DNA from: Collimonas sp. OK242
GTDB lineage: Bacteria; Pseudomonadota; Gammaproteobacteria; Burkholderiales; Burkholderiaceae_D
Direction: 5' to 3'
Assembly (NCBI RefSeq): GCF_900107095.1
Contig: NZ_FNOR01000007.1
Span: forward strand, 62,001-126,000
DNA length: 64,000 nt
The notes beneath the pieces were generated by a model. It had not been told where the DNA came from. It made no database searches and saw only the letters and a program-made list of their open reading frames with translations. Below are positions 54,666-63,711 of the stretch, piece by piece; the first letter of the stretch is position 1, and every line of letters starts with the position of its first letter. A program made the translations under genes and the position numbers.

Positions 54666-55603
54666 AGCGCGAACCGCTCCTTCCAGCCGGCTAGCATCGC
54701 CAGGCTGACGCCGATGCCGCCGCAGACTACAATCAACGGCCGCTGATACGGCGCCAGCACCGGCAGTTTTTCATAGGCCACGGCCAGCGCCGCGCCGCAT
54801 GCGGGCTCCACCAGCGTGCGCATCTGATCGGCAAATGCCAACGCGGCGGCGACCGCCTGGGCGTCGCTGACCACTACGCTGTGCACTTCATGCCGCCGGG
54901 TCCAGGCAAAACATTCATCGGCCACGCGTTTGGCGGCCAGGGTGGACGCAATCGAGGTAATCGCCGGCAAGGTCACCAGCTCGCCGGCGCGCACCGCGGC
55001 GTTCAGTGAAGCGGCGCCTTCGGTTTCTACTGCGATCAAGGGGATCTGCGGCAAGCCGTTGCGATGCAGACCGCTCAACACGCCGCTCATCAGACCGCCG
55101 CCGCCGACCGAGCAGATAACGACGTCGAAATCAACGCCGAGCTCGCGCGCCTGCAGCACCGCTTCGTCGATCATGGTGGCGTTGCCGTCCCAGATATCGG
55201 GGTGATCGAAGGGTGGGATGTAGACGCTGCCAGGCTGTTGGCACAGCTTCAGCGCCAGCTGGTTGGCTTCATCCCAGACGCTGCCGTGAACGATCACCTC
55301 GGCGCCGATATCGCGGATGCGCTGGCAAACTTCTGCGGCGGTGGTTTGCGGCACCACGATAGTCGTCTTGACGCCCAGCGCCGCACCGGCAAACGCCGCC
55401 GCAAAGCCCGCATTGCCGCCCGAGGGGCAAACCAGGAGGCTGGCGCCGCCGGCCACCGCGCGCTGGCACAGCAAGCCTATCCCGCGCAGCTTGAATGAGC
55501 CGGCCGGCTGGGTGTTTTCCATCTTCAGCAAGACTTGCTTGCCGAGTGCGATGGAAAGTTGCGGGTGCCGCAGCAATGCTGTGTGAATATGCAGTGAAGT
55601 CAT
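54662..55603 (-). CDS. PLP-dependent serine/threonine dehydratase
   Basis: Fold-type II PLP enzyme (313 aa) resembling the short serine dehydratases of the SDS/SDSL type, which deaminate L-serine or L-threonine to pyruvate or 2-oxobutanoate. The Schiff-base lysine is in [11 protein letters not shown] (near residue 38), the substrate loop in [16 protein letters not shown], and the PLP-phosphate glycine loop in [11 protein letters not shown] (near 180). [13 protein letters not shown] and a late [10 protein letters not shown] are also typical. No regulatory ACT domain is present, as expected for this short form. It is 40 bp after liuA and overlaps aceK by 4 bp. Its role in leucine use is unclear. 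Confidence 0.87.
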   Translation of the reverse strand: MTSLHIHTALLRHPQLSIALGKQVLLKMENTQPAGSFKLRGIGLLCQRAVAGGASLLVCPSGGNAGFAAAFAGAALGVKTTIVVPQTTAAEVCQRIRDIGAEVIVHGSVWDEANQLALKLCQQPGSVYIPPFDHPDIWDGNATMIDEAVLQARELGVDFDVVICSVGGGGLMSGVLSGLHRNGLPQIPLIAVETEGAASLNAAVRAGELVTLPAITSIASTLAAKRVADECFAWTRRHEVHSVVVSDAQAVAAALAFADQMRTLVEPACGAALAVAYEKLPVLAPYQRPLIVVCGGIGVSLAMLAGWKERFAL

Positions 55604-55643
55604 GTTCTTGACGCTGTTGCCCTCATATCAAAAATGCCATTAA

Positions 55644-56828
55644 TCAGCAGGTTTCCGCAAACAGTTCGCGGCCGATCAGCATACGGCGGATTTCGCTGGT
55701 GCCGGCGCCGATTTCGTACAGTTTGGCGTCGCGCCACAGGCGTCCCACCGGATATTCGTTGATGTAGCCGTTGCCGCCCAGCGCCTGGATCGCTTCGCCT
55801 GCCATCCAGGTAGCCTTTTCGGCCGAATACAAGATCGCCCCGGCCGCATCCTTGCGCAAGGCCCTGGCCGCAGCCGGCGTCCTGGCGCGGTCGCAAGCCT
55901 GGCCGACGGCGTACACATAGGCCTTGCAAGCCATCATGGTCGAATACATATCGGCCAGTTTGCCCTGCATCAGCTGGAATTCGCCGATCGACTGGCCGAA
56001 CTGCTTGCGGTCATGCACGTAAGGGACGACCACATCCATACATGCCTGCATGATACCAAGCGGGCCGCCGGAAAGAACGGTGCGTTCGTAATCCAGGCCG
56101 GACATCAGCACATTGACGCCTTTGCCCAGTCCGCCCAGCACGTTTTCCACCGGCACTTCGCAATCCTGGAATACCAGCTCGCCGGTGTGCGAACCGCGCA
56201 TGCCGAGCTTGTCCAGCTTTTGCGCCACGCTGAAACCCTTGAAGCTTTTTTCGATCAGGAAGGCGGTCATGCCGCGCGCTCCCGCTTCCAGGTCGGTCTT
56301 GGCATAGACCACCAGCACGTCGGCGTCAGGGCCGTTGGTGATCCACATCTTGGTGCCGTTGAGCACCCAGCGATCACCCTTCAATTCGGCCCGCAATTTC
56401 ATGCTGACCACGTCGGAACCGGCATTCGGCTCGGACATCGCCAGGGCGCCGACGTGGTCGCCGGAAATCAGCTTCGGCAGGTATTTGGCTTTTTGCTCGG
56501 CGCTGCCGTTACGCTTGATCTGGTTGACGCACAGGTTCGAGTGGGCGCCATAAGACAGGCCGACCGAAGCCGAGGCGCGCGAGATTTCTTCCATGGCGAT
56601 GATGTGCGCCAGGTAACCCATGCCGCTGCCGCCGTATTCTTCTTCGGCGGTGATGCCGAGCAAGCCCAGATCGCCCATTTTTTTCCATAAATCCATCGGA
56701 AACTGGTCGTTACGGTCGATTTCTGCGGCGCGCGGGGCGATTTCCGCGGCGGCGAATTCCTGGATTGCACTACGTAATGCGTCGATATCTTCGCCGTGAT
56801 CGAAGGTCAGACCGGGTAAGTGGATCAT
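55644..56828 (-). CDS. liuA: Isovaleryl-CoA dehydrogenase
   Basis: FAD acyl-CoA dehydrogenase (394 aa) that oxidises isovaleryl-CoA to 3-methylcrotonyl-CoA, the first committed step of this leucine branch. FAD-binding segments are [17 protein letters not shown] (127-143) and [18 protein letters not shown] (160-177). The IVD-type catalytic glutamate lies in [16 protein letters not shown] (near 248) rather than at the position used by short- and medium-chain dehydrogenases, which supports the call. The C-terminal [20 protein letters not shown] is typical of the family. It follows liuR by 57 bp. Confidence 0.95.
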   Translation of the reverse strand: MIHLPGLTFDHGEDIDALRSAIQEFAAAEIAPRAAEIDRNDQFPMDLWKKMGDLGLLGITAEEEYGGSGMGYLAHIIAMEEISRASASVGLSYGAHSNLCVNQIKRNGSAEQKAKYLPKLISGDHVGALAMSEPNAGSDVVSMKLRAELKGDRWVLNGTKMWITNGPDADVLVVYAKTDLEAGARGMTAFLIEKSFKGFSVAQKLDKLGMRGSHTGELVFQDCEVPVENVLGGLGKGVNVLMSGLDYERTVLSGGPLGIMQACMDVVVPYVHDRKQFGQSIGEFQLMQGKLADMYSTMMACKAYVYAVGQACDRARTPAAARALRKDAAGAILYSAEKATWMAGEAIQALGGNGYINEYPVGRLWRDAKLYEIGAGTSEIRRMLIGRELFAETC

Positions 56829-56885
56829 GTTGTCTCCTTGGTTATTTTGCGTGTGGCTAGTTGTTATGTGGATTTGCGGGGAAAG

Positions 56886-57290
56886 TCATGGTGCGACGTG
56901 ATCGCTCAGCTCGCCGCTGCCCAGCAAGCGGCGGCACTCATCCTCGTGCGCGCTAATTTCTGCCAAAGTCACTTCGATGTCTTCGCGCTGCTGTTCCAGA
57001 TGTTCGCGATGACGTGCCAGCACCTGCAGGAACAGTTCCAGCTGGGGCGCCGAATCCTTGGGCGAATCGTACATATCGACCAGGCTCTTGATTTCCGACA
57101 ACGTCAGCCCCAGTCGTTTGCCGCGCAAGGTCAGCTTCAGACGCGTACGCTCACGGGCGGCATACACCCGGTTGCGGCCGCCGGCGCCGTCCCGCTTCGG
57201 GCTCAGCAAGCCCTGATCCTCATAAAAACGGATCGCCCTGGGGGTAATGTCAAATTCGCGGGCAAGTTCAGTGATGGTGTAAGTCGACAT
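56886..57290 (-). CDS. liuR: MerR-type regulator of leucine degradation
   Basis: MerR-family regulator (134 aa). The N-terminal winged helix-turn-helix (TITELAREFDITPRAIRFYE, then DQGLLSPKRDGAGGRNRVYA) binds DNA, and a C-terminal dimerisation helix covers about 78-120 (QLELFLQVLARHREHLEQQR). No metal-binding cysteine pair is present, fitting the organic-ligand LiuR type, which senses a leucine-pathway intermediate. ATG 57290 matches the family N-terminus. It heads the liu string, 57 bp before liuA, and its own promoter carries a palindrome in a 19-bp spacer. It is divergent from an MBL hydrolase gene. Confidence 0.9.
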   Translation of the reverse strand: MSTYTITELAREFDITPRAIRFYEDQGLLSPKRDGAGGRNRVYAARERTRLKLTLRGKRLGLTLSEIKSLVDMYDSPKDSAPQLELFLQVLARHREHLEQQREDIEVTLAEISAHEDECRRLLGSGELSDHVAP

Positions 57291-57323
57291 GGTCTCAGGG
57301 TGGCAGAACAAGAAATGCTGGTT

Positions 57324-57354
57324 TAGGTACAATGGCAGTTAACGTTAACGTAAA
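57324..57354 (-). promoter_or_regulatory. liuR promoter with MerR-type 19-bp spacer and operator
   Basis: On the minus strand a -35-like TTTACG (57354-57349) and a -10-like TACCTA (57329-57324) are separated by 19 bp, the long spacer used by MerR-regulated promoters. The perfect palindrome GTTAACGTTAAC (57338-57349) lies in the spacer next to the -35. The liuR start is 33 bp downstream of the -10. LiuR control of the whole string is inferred. Confidence 0.6.
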
Positions 57355-57432
57355 GCACATTGTAGGCGCGCTGGCGGAAAATGAAAACACCGAAAAACTA
57401 CTAGCATTGCAAAAAAAGAAAGAATCCCCCCG

Positions 57433-58500
57433 ATGAACGCACTCGAAGCCAAGCTCAGCTACGCCTTCGGCGACACCTTGCCGGCCGGCGGCGCCACCCT
57501 CGAAGTCGCGCCCGGCGTGCGCTGGCTGCGCATGGGCTTGCCGTTTGCGCTGGACCACATCAATTTATGGCTGCTGGAAGACAGCATCGAAACCGAGGAA
57601 GGCACCCGCCACGGCTGGACCATCGTCGATTGCGGGATTGCCAACGACGCCACGCGCGCCGCCTGGGATGCCATTTTTGCAAGCCAGCTTAACGGCTTGC
57701 CGGTATTGCGGGTGCTGGTCACCCATTGCCATCCGGACCACGTCGGCCTGGCCGACTGGCTGTGCCAGCGCTGGCAAGCGCCGCTGTGGATGAGCGGCGG
57801 CGAATATCTCTCCGCACGCATCATGTCGGCGGCGCTGCCCGGCGCCGACGGCAGCGCATCGTTGCCGCATTTTCAACAGCACGGCATGCACGATCCTGAG
57901 GTCATCGCCAAGGTGTCTCAGCGCAAGTCCTATTATCCGAACATGGTGCCCGCAGTGCCGCTGGCCTATCATCGGCTGGCGGATCAGCAACGGCTGCGCA
58001 TCGGCCGGCATGAATGGCGCGTGATCACCGGCTTCGGCCACGCACCGGAGCACGTTGCGCTGCATTGCGCCGACCTCGATCTGCTGATTTCGGGCGATAT
58101 GGTGTTGCCGCGGATTTCCACCAATGTCTCGGTGTTTGCGATTGAGCCGGAATCGAACCCGGTCCAGCAATATATGGATTCTCTGGAAAAATACCGCGCC
58201 CTGCCGACCACAACGCTGGTGCTGCCGTCGCACGGCAAGCCGTTCCGCGGTTTGCAGATCCGTATCGACCAGCTGCAGCAACATCACCGGGAACGGCTGG
58301 CGGAAGTGGTGGCAGCCTGCACGGCGGCGCCGCAGTCGGCCAGCGACATCGTGCCGGTCATGTTCCGGCGGCCGCTGGATGCGCATCAAATGACTTTCGC
58401 GCTGGGCGAAGCGCTGGCCCATTTGCACAAGCTGTGGTTTGACGGCGTGCTGAAACGGCGGCTGGATGCTGATCAGGTTTACCGTTTCGGTCTTGCCTGA
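57433..58500 (+). CDS. MBL-fold metallo-hydrolase
   Basis: Metallo-beta-lactamase-fold hydrolase (355 aa) with the metal motif THCHPDHVGLADW (near residues 97-109). Further ligands are the histidine in FGHAPEHVALHC (near 202), the Asp in LLISGDMVLPRIS (near 218), and the histidine of LPSHGKPFRGL (near 268). The C-terminal helical region ALGEALAHLHKLWFDGVLKR resembles LACTB2-like or acyl-CoA/glyoxalase-type relatives. It diverges from liuR and may share its control region; a thioesterase-like role on CoA compounds is possible but not shown. It abuts the convergent LysE-type gene without a gap. Confidence 0.85.
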   Translation: MNALEAKLSYAFGDTLPAGGATLEVAPGVRWLRMGLPFALDHINLWLLEDSIETEEGTRHGWTIVDCGIANDATRAAWDAIFASQLNGLPVLRVLVTHCHPDHVGLADWLCQRWQAPLWMSGGEYLSARIMSAALPGADGSASLPHFQQHGMHDPEVIAKVSQRKSYYPNMVPAVPLAYHRLADQQRLRIGRHEWRVITGFGHAPEHVALHCADLDLLISGDMVLPRISTNVSVFAIEPESNPVQQYMDSLEKYRALPTTTLVLPSHGKPFRGLQIRIDQLQQHHRERLAEVVAACTAAPQSASDIVPVMFRRPLDAHQMTFALGEALAHLHKLWFDGVLKRRLDADQVYRFGLA

Positions 58501-59124
58501 TTACTGCTGTATCGCGGCCACAATCATCGCTACCGCCAGCATCAGGCTGCCTGCGACACGGTCGGTAATCCGGGAAAAACTCGGCCGGGTGGCGATGGTT
58601 TGCATTTTTCCGGCCAAGGCAGCGTAGCCGATCAGGATGAAGAACTCCGGAATGATCGAACCGGCCGCCAGCCACATCATTTGCAGCGGGATATTGGCGG
58701 ATGGATTGAGGAATTGCGGCAAGATGGCGATGAAGAAAATCAGCGCCTTGGGATTGGCCAGTTGCAGCGTCAGGCCGCTGAACCAGATTTTCCAGCCGGA
58801 GGCGTTGCGGCTATCCAGCCTGGAGGCGGTGATCGGGGAGGGCCGGCCGAATATTGCCGACAAGCCGAGATAAGCCAGATACGCCACGCCCAGCCATTTC
58901 ACAGCGCTGAACAAGGTATGCGAGGCGACAATCAAGGCGCCCAGGCCGGTTGCCGAAATGGTGAAATAGATCGCATTGGCGGTAAGTATCCCCAAGATGG
59001 CGAAAATCGCCTTCTTCCAGCCGACCGTGATGCCGTAGGCAACCACCAGCATGACCGCCGGCCCCGGCGACGCCGACAGCGCAAATTCCGTCAGTACGAA
59101 TAAGAAAAAATTGTGAAAGTCCAT
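58501..59124 (-). CDS. LysE/RhtB-family amino-acid exporter
   Basis: Inner-membrane exporter of the LysE/RhtB family (207 aa, about six membrane helices), which moves amino acids or homoserine lactones out of the cell. The N-terminal family signature is FALSASPGPAVMLVVAYGIT (residues 13-32), including the conserved PGPA turn. KAIFAILGILTANAIYFTIS, the helix-3 segment WLGVAYLAYLGLSAI and LQLANPKALIFFIAILPQF (near 122-140) are also typical. The substrate is unknown. It is convergent with the MBL hydrolase gene and directly follows the SDR gene (42 bp) on the same strand. Confidence 0.88.
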   Translation of the reverse strand: MDFHNFFLFVLTEFALSASPGPAVMLVVAYGITVGWKKAIFAILGILTANAIYFTISATGLGALIVASHTLFSAVKWLGVAYLAYLGLSAIFGRPSPITASRLDSRNASGWKIWFSGLTLQLANPKALIFFIAILPQFLNPSANIPLQMMWLAAGSIIPEFFILIGYAALAGKMQTIATRPSFSRITDRVAGSLMLAVAMIVAAIQQ

Positions 59125-59166
59125 GTGCTTTGATCGGTTTGCAGTTTTACCTGCTTATTTGCGTGT

Positions 59167-59943
59167 TTATTTACGTGCCTTATGCGGCGCTTTGGAAAAC
59201 ACTAAATCGTACAGCCAGTTCGGCAACAAGCGCAGCAACTTGGCGACAACCCCCATCTGCCACGGAATCACCTGATAGCTACTGCCGCGCGCGACCGCAG
59301 CGCCGGTCTTGGCGGCGAACTGCCGCACCGGCATCAGGAACGGCATCTTGTAGTGATTCACCTGGGTCATCGGCGTGTCGATGTATCCAGGGACGATGGT
59401 GACCACCTTGATGCCGCTGGCGCGCAATTCCACCCTGAGCGACTCGCAGTAACTGATTAGCGCCGCCTTCGATCCGCTGTAGGCGCCCGCTCCCGGCAAG
59501 CCGCGAATGCCGGCCACGCTGCCGACGCCGACCAGGCGCAAATCGGTTAGCCCGGCCTGGGCCTGGCGTTTCATGGTGGCGATAAATGGCGTGAAGGTGG
59601 CGACCGTGGCCAGCACATTGGTGGCAAACACTTGCTCGAACACCTGCTGGTCTTCGGCATGCTCGGTCAAGGTGCCTTGTGAAATCCCGGCGCTGGCGAT
59701 CACCACATCGACACCGCCGCCGGCTGCGATGAAATCTTCTGCGGCGGCAGTCAAGGCAACATGATCGTTGACATCCAGCGCATACAGGCGATGCCGTTCC
59801 GGATGCGGCAAGCCCGCCAGCAATTGCTCCAGCACCGCCTGGCGCCTGGCTACCAGCCCCAGTGTTGCGCCCTGCTCTGCATAATATTGCGCCAGTGCGG
59901 CGCCGATGCCGCTGGAAGCACCAGTGATGAATACACGTTTCAT
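59167..59943 (-). CDS. Short-chain dehydrogenase/reductase
   Basis: SDR-family oxidoreductase (258 aa) of the classical type. The cofactor glycine motif is TGASSGIGAALAQ (residues 7-19), and NAG is replaced by IASAGISQG (near 85). The catalytic Ser is in VGSVAGIRGLPGAG (near 140), and the Tyr/Lys pair is in AYSGSKAALISY (near 155-166). The Arg of VARRQ after the second strand (near 37) favours NADPH. The C-terminal portion RLLPNWLYDLVF is hydrophobic and may touch the membrane. The substrate is not assignable. A terminator separates it from dsbA upstream. Confidence 0.88.
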   Translation of the reverse strand: MKRVFITGASSGIGAALAQYYAEQGATLGLVARRQAVLEQLLAGLPHPERHRLYALDVNDHVALTAAAEDFIAAGGGVDVVIASAGISQGTLTEHAEDQQVFEQVFATNVLATVATFTPFIATMKRQAQAGLTDLRLVGVGSVAGIRGLPGAGAYSGSKAALISYCESLRVELRASGIKVVTIVPGYIDTPMTQVNHYKMPFLMPVRQFAAKTGAAVARGSSYQVIPWQMGVVAKLLRLLPNWLYDLVFSKAPHKARK

Positions 59944-59964
59944 GGAAGTGCCTTTTACGTCGAT

Positions 59965-59999
59965 AAAAAAGCCCGCCCTCTTGCGAGAGGCGGACTTTT
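59965..59999 (-). terminator. Terminator after dsbA
   Basis: CCGCC-C-TCT (59973-59981, with one bulged C) pairs with AGAGGCGG (59986-59993) around a 4-nt loop. The stem is extended outside by AAAAG/CTTTT. On the minus strand a T-run (complement of 59965-59970) follows. It lies between the dsbA stop and the SDR start. Confidence 0.8.
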
Positions 60000-60049
60000 C
60001 AAGATCTGCTGCCGACTGACCGTGACGGCCAGCTTGCTTTTCAGCTGAT

Positions 60050-60775
60050 TTATTTCTTGGTCGCCGCGACCTTCGTCACGAGGCTGTCCATCACTTGCAA
60101 GGTGGACTTGAACAGTTCCGGCTCGGTTTTTCCTGCGCCAGCAGTCGCACCGACTATCGATGGCGATGTCACGTAACGGCCGTCAACCACCAGCATCGGC
60201 ACGCCATCCACCTTGTACGCATTTTGCAGCTGGGCGGCGCGGGTGACCTTGGTTTGCACTGCGAACGAATTGTACACATCCAGGAACTTGGTTTTGTCGA
60301 GACCTTGCTTCACCGCGAAATCGGCAATGGAGCTGTCTGTATCCAGGCGCTGGCGCTGTACGTGGATCGCGTTAAAAACCTTCGCGTGCAATTCAGGCAG
60401 CTTGCCCATGGCTTCCAGCGTGTAGTACAGCTTTTTCTGCGGTACATACGGAGACTTTGCTTGCTGCTGGTTCGGATTCGCAGGGTCGATAGCGAAGTCG
60501 ACCGGCACGCGCTTGAAAGAAATCTTGTCGCCCTGCTTTGCTACCCATGCTTCCAGCGTCGGTTCGAGCGCATTGCAATGCGGGCAGAAATATCCGAAAA
60601 ATTCTGTTACTTCGACTTTTTTCCCGATACCGGAATCGGTAGGTTGCGGGTTATCGAGAACTTTGTATTCCGCGCCGGCAACCGGATTGGCCGGCGCTGC
60701 ACTTGCGCTGGCGGCAAGCAGGCCGAAACTCAGACTAAGACCAGCGACAGCCAAGGCTTTTTGAAAAAAACGCAT
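60050..60775 (-). CDS. dsbA: Periplasmic disulfide oxidoreductase DsbA
   Basis: Thiol:disulfide interchange protein (241 aa) that oxidises cysteines of exported proteins and is recycled by DsbB. The signal peptide is MRFFQKALAVAGLSLSFGLL plus the following Ala-rich segment to about residue 27. The redox motif is CPHC at 64-67 in EFFGYFCPHCNALEPTL, and the cis-proline loop is KVDGVPMLVVDGRY (near 187-200). The ATG at 60775 has AGGA 6 nt upstream. It follows the SPOR-domain gene by 72 bp on the same strand, after argS, and a terminator lies downstream. Confidence 0.95.
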   Translation of the reverse strand: MRFFQKALAVAGLSLSFGLLAASASAAPANPVAGAEYKVLDNPQPTDSGIGKKVEVTEFFGYFCPHCNALEPTLEAWVAKQGDKISFKRVPVDFAIDPANPNQQQAKSPYVPQKKLYYTLEAMGKLPELHAKVFNAIHVQRQRLDTDSSIADFAVKQGLDKTKFLDVYNSFAVQTKVTRAAQLQNAYKVDGVPMLVVDGRYVTSPSIVGATAGAGKTEPELFKSTLQVMDSLVTKVAATKK

Positions 60776-60847
60776 GAAATATCCTATCAAAATGAATAAT
60801 GTTTGATTTTTTTACCTACGCAGCAGAGACATGCTGCCAGGGGTCTT

Positions 60848-61579
60848 TTATTTTGCAGCCCGCACAACTGCTGCATTAACGCCGTTATCTGACAACTTTC
60901 CGCGTATCCGGTTCATTGTTTCCAACTGATTAAATGGCCCGACCCGTACCCGATACAAAGAACCGGTATCGGCCTGGCGTTCGCTGATCTTGGCTTCGAA
61001 ACCCATCAAGGCCAATCTGGCCTTGGCGCTTTCAGCTTCGCTCTGCTCACGGAAAGCGCCGACCTGCAGGAAATAAATCCAGTTGTCGTCGACCCCTGCA
61101 GCTTTGGTTTTGGCTTCGGCGATGTCGCCGGCCGCTTTCTTGGTCTTGTCGGCGGTGGATTTATCGACGATAGGCGTCGACTTGCTATCCTGTGCCTTGG
61201 CAACCAGCGCATCCAGCTTTTTCTCGGCGGCCGAGCTCGGCGGCGGCGTACCGTCGGCGCTCGGCGCCGGAGCGGTAGCCGGAGCGGTAGCCGGTGGAGT
61301 AAACGCCTTGGCTGCTTCCTTCGCCGCATCCTTGTTACCGTAGAGCGACTTGTTCGGATCCGGCAGCTGATCCGGGTTCGACGGCGCTGCAGATGTCGAT
61401 GCAGCCGGCGCCGTGGCGACCTCTGGTGCTTTGTCGGTCTTGCTCGTCTTGTTGGTAAACGGCGTCGGCGTCTTGGTGATCATGATCGCCACCACGACGG
61501 CAATCGCCAATCCGATGATCAGGCCGAAAATCAGGCCCAGTAAGGTACCGCCAGCTTGCTTGTTGTTAAGTTTGCTCAT
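60848..61579 (-). CDS. SPOR-domain membrane protein
   Basis: Cell-envelope protein (243 aa) with one N-terminal membrane helix (TLLGLIFGLIIGLAIAVVVA, about 12-32). A long Ala/Pro/Lys/Thr-rich low-complexity linker (about 35-160) follows, then a C-terminal SPOR domain (about 165-243; YFLQVGAFREQSEAESAKAR, LYRVRVGPF). SPOR domains bind denuded glycan strands at the division septum. The layout resembles DedD or FtsN-like proteins, so a role in division is likely. It lies 87 bp after argS, as is common in betaproteobacteria, and upstream of dsbA. Confidence 0.9.
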   Translation of the reverse strand: MSKLNNKQAGGTLLGLIFGLIIGLAIAVVVAIMITKTPTPFTNKTSKTDKAPEVATAPAASTSAAPSNPDQLPDPNKSLYGNKDAAKEAAKAFTPPATAPATAPAPSADGTPPPSSAAEKKLDALVAKAQDSKSTPIVDKSTADKTKKAAGDIAEAKTKAAGVDDNWIYFLQVGAFREQSEAESAKARLALMGFEAKISERQADTGSLYRVRVGPFNQLETMNRIRGKLSDNGVNAAVVRAAK

Positions 61580-61665
61580 ACTTCCCCAATGACATCCTGA
61601 ATCACATCCTGATTACAGACCGTCTCCGGCAGCGGCAGCCAGAGATCGCCGATTGTAGCTTTACA

Positions 61666-63411
61666 TCACATGCGGGCTGGCGCCGACACGCCGATCAGCG
61701 CCAAGCCGTTGCGCAACACCTGGCGGGTTGCATACATCAAGGCGAGGCGCGCCATCTTGAGCGCTTCATCGTCGACCAGGACCCGCTCAGCATTGTAGTA
61801 GCTATGCAGCTCACCCGCCAAATCGCGCAGATAAAATGCGACCTGGTGCGGCCCCAGCTCTTCCAGCGCATGCTGCAGCATATCCGGATATTCGGCCAGC
61901 TTGGCCAGCAGGCTGGCTTCGCGCGGCGCCGTCAGCGGGCTCAGGTCGATGCTGCCGAGGCTGGCTTCGTCACCGGTCCATTGCGCCAGCACCGAACAGA
62001 TCCGGGCATGGGCGTATTGCACGTAGTAGACCGGATTTTCGTCGGATTTGGCCAGCGCCAGATCGACATCGAATATGAATTCGGTATCGGCCTTGCGCGA
62101 GATCAGGAAGAACCGCACGGCGTCGCGGCCGCGGGTCAGGTCGCGCGGGGCGTCCTGCGCGCCGTCGGCAGCGCCATCTTCGCCAGACGACCATTCGATC
62201 AGGTCACGCACCGTGACATACGAACCGGCGCGCTTGGAAATCTTCACTTCCTCGCCGTTCTTCATCACGGTCACCATCTTGTGCAGCACGTAGTCGGGAT
62301 AGCCTTGCGGAATTCCCATGTTGACGGCCTGCAGGCCGGCGCGCACCCGCGCAATCGTGCCATGGTGATCGCTGCCCTGGACATTGATGACCTTGCCGAA
62401 GCCGCGCTGCCATTTGACGATGTGGTAGGCAACGTCCGGCACGAAATAGGTGTAGGTGCCGTCGGACTTCTTCATCACGCGGTCTTTGTCGTCGCCGTAG
62501 TCGGTGGTGCGCAGCCACAATGCGCCATCCAGCTCATAGGTGACGCCGGCGGCGATCAGGGCCTCGACGGCGGCATTGACCTTGCCGTCCTGGTACAGCG
62601 ACGATTCCAGGTAATAGTTATCGAACTTGACGCCGAAGGCCAGCAAATCCAGATCCTGCTCGCGGCGCAGGTAAGCGACGGCGAACTTGCGGATCGACTC
62701 GATATCGCTGAGGTCGCCGCTGGCGGTGACCGGTTCGCCATCGCTGGCGGCAACCGTCTTCCTGGCCAGGAAATCCTGGGCGATATCGGCAATGTAATCA
62801 CCGTTGTAGGCGCTTTCCGGCCATGCGGCATCGCCCGGCTTGAAGCCGTTGGCGCGCGCCTGCACTGAAGTCGCCAAGGTAGCGATCTGGACGCCGGCGT
62901 CATTGTAGTAAAACTCGCGGGTGACATCGTAACCTTGCGCCTCGAACAGCGCCGACATGGCATCGCCGAGCGCGCCCTGGCGGCCATGGCCGACATGCAA
63001 AGGCCCGGTCGGATTGGCGGAAACAAACTCCACCAGCACTTTTTTGCCGGCGCCAAACTTGCTCTTGCCGTAGTCGGCGCCCTCTTGCAGCACGCTCCTG
63101 ACCACTTGCTGCTTGGCCGCCGCCGTCAAACGCAGGTTGATGAAGCCCGGGCCGGCGATTTCAGCGGTTTCGATCAGATCGCGATGTTCGGTGCTGGCCA
63201 GCACCGCCGCTACCAGGGCTTGCGCCAGTTCACGCGGGTTCTTTTTCAGCGGCTTGGCCAGTTGCATGGCGATATTGCAGGCGACATCGCCGTGCGAAGG
63301 ATCGCGCGGACGCTCCAGCGTCACCGTCGGCTGCAACTCGCTGCCGGCGATAATAGGCTGCAAGGCAGCATGAAAAAGGTCGATGATCTGTTGTTTTTGT
63401 GGTGCAAGCAT
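61666..63411 (-). CDS. argS: Arginyl-tRNA synthetase
   Basis: Class I aminoacyl-tRNA synthetase (581 aa) that charges tRNA(Arg). An N-terminal Add1 domain covers about residues 1-100. The HIGH motif reads HVGH (139-142) in [20 protein letters not shown]. The KMSKS-like loop is [10 protein letters not shown] near 385. The C-terminal anticodon-binding helical domain is about 455-581. The protein ends normally at the family's [10 protein letters not shown]. It heads the argS-SPOR-dsbA series. A TATAAT lies about 105 bp upstream on the coding strand. Confidence 0.97.
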   Translation of the reverse strand: MLAPQKQQIIDLFHAALQPIIAGSELQPTVTLERPRDPSHGDVACNIAMQLAKPLKKNPRELAQALVAAVLASTEHRDLIETAEIAGPGFINLRLTAAAKQQVVRSVLQEGADYGKSKFGAGKKVLVEFVSANPTGPLHVGHGRQGALGDAMSALFEAQGYDVTREFYYNDAGVQIATLATSVQARANGFKPGDAAWPESAYNGDYIADIAQDFLARKTVAASDGEPVTASGDLSDIESIRKFAVAYLRREQDLDLLAFGVKFDNYYLESSLYQDGKVNAAVEALIAAGVTYELDGALWLRTTDYGDDKDRVMKKSDGTYTYFVPDVAYHIVKWQRGFGKVINVQGSDHHGTIARVRAGLQAVNMGIPQGYPDYVLHKMVTVMKNGEEVKISKRAGSYVTVRDLIEWSSGEDGAADGAQDAPRDLTRGRDAVRFFLISRKADTEFIFDVDLALAKSDENPVYYVQYAHARICSVLAQWTGDEASLGSIDLSPLTAPREASLLAKLAEYPDMLQHALEELGPHQVAFYLRDLAGELHSYYNAERVLVDDEALKMARLALMYATRQVLRNGLALIGVSAPARM

Positions 63412-63711
63412 AGGATAGGTGGTCAGTAGTACGGAGGCCGTACTGGATTAATGCGAAAAGTCCATGGTGCGGCCCAATTTCTTGGACAGCATCCGGGCAG
63501 ACTTGATTATTCTCGATTATACCGGCTTGGCGGGGCAATCTTCACCCTGCATGCCCGTGCAGATTGCAACATCCGGTAAATCCGGTTGCACGCTGCAGGC
63601 AACAAAAACTGCTGCTAAGATGCTGCGTCTCGGCCAGAGCGTTTTTGACAAGTTTCTGAAACACCCTTGGCCGCAACGATTTTGCCTTGTTTATTTATCT
63701 ACAGGAACCTC
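63412..63711. other. Divergent control region argS / nitroreductase
   Basis: 300 bp between two divergent genes. It contains a candidate argS -10 box and, on the plus strand, a TTGACA-like hexamer at 63645-63650 that has no good -10 partner. AGGAA before the nitroreductase ATG is its ribosome site. No RNA gene or further ORF with a ribosome site is seen. Confidence 0.5.
63516..63521 (-). promoter_or_regulatory. Candidate argS -10 box
   Basis: A perfect TATAAT on the minus strand, 105 bp upstream of the argS ATG. The -35 region 17-18 bp further upstream (GTGAAGA) is weak, so this is only a candidate. Confidence 0.35.
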
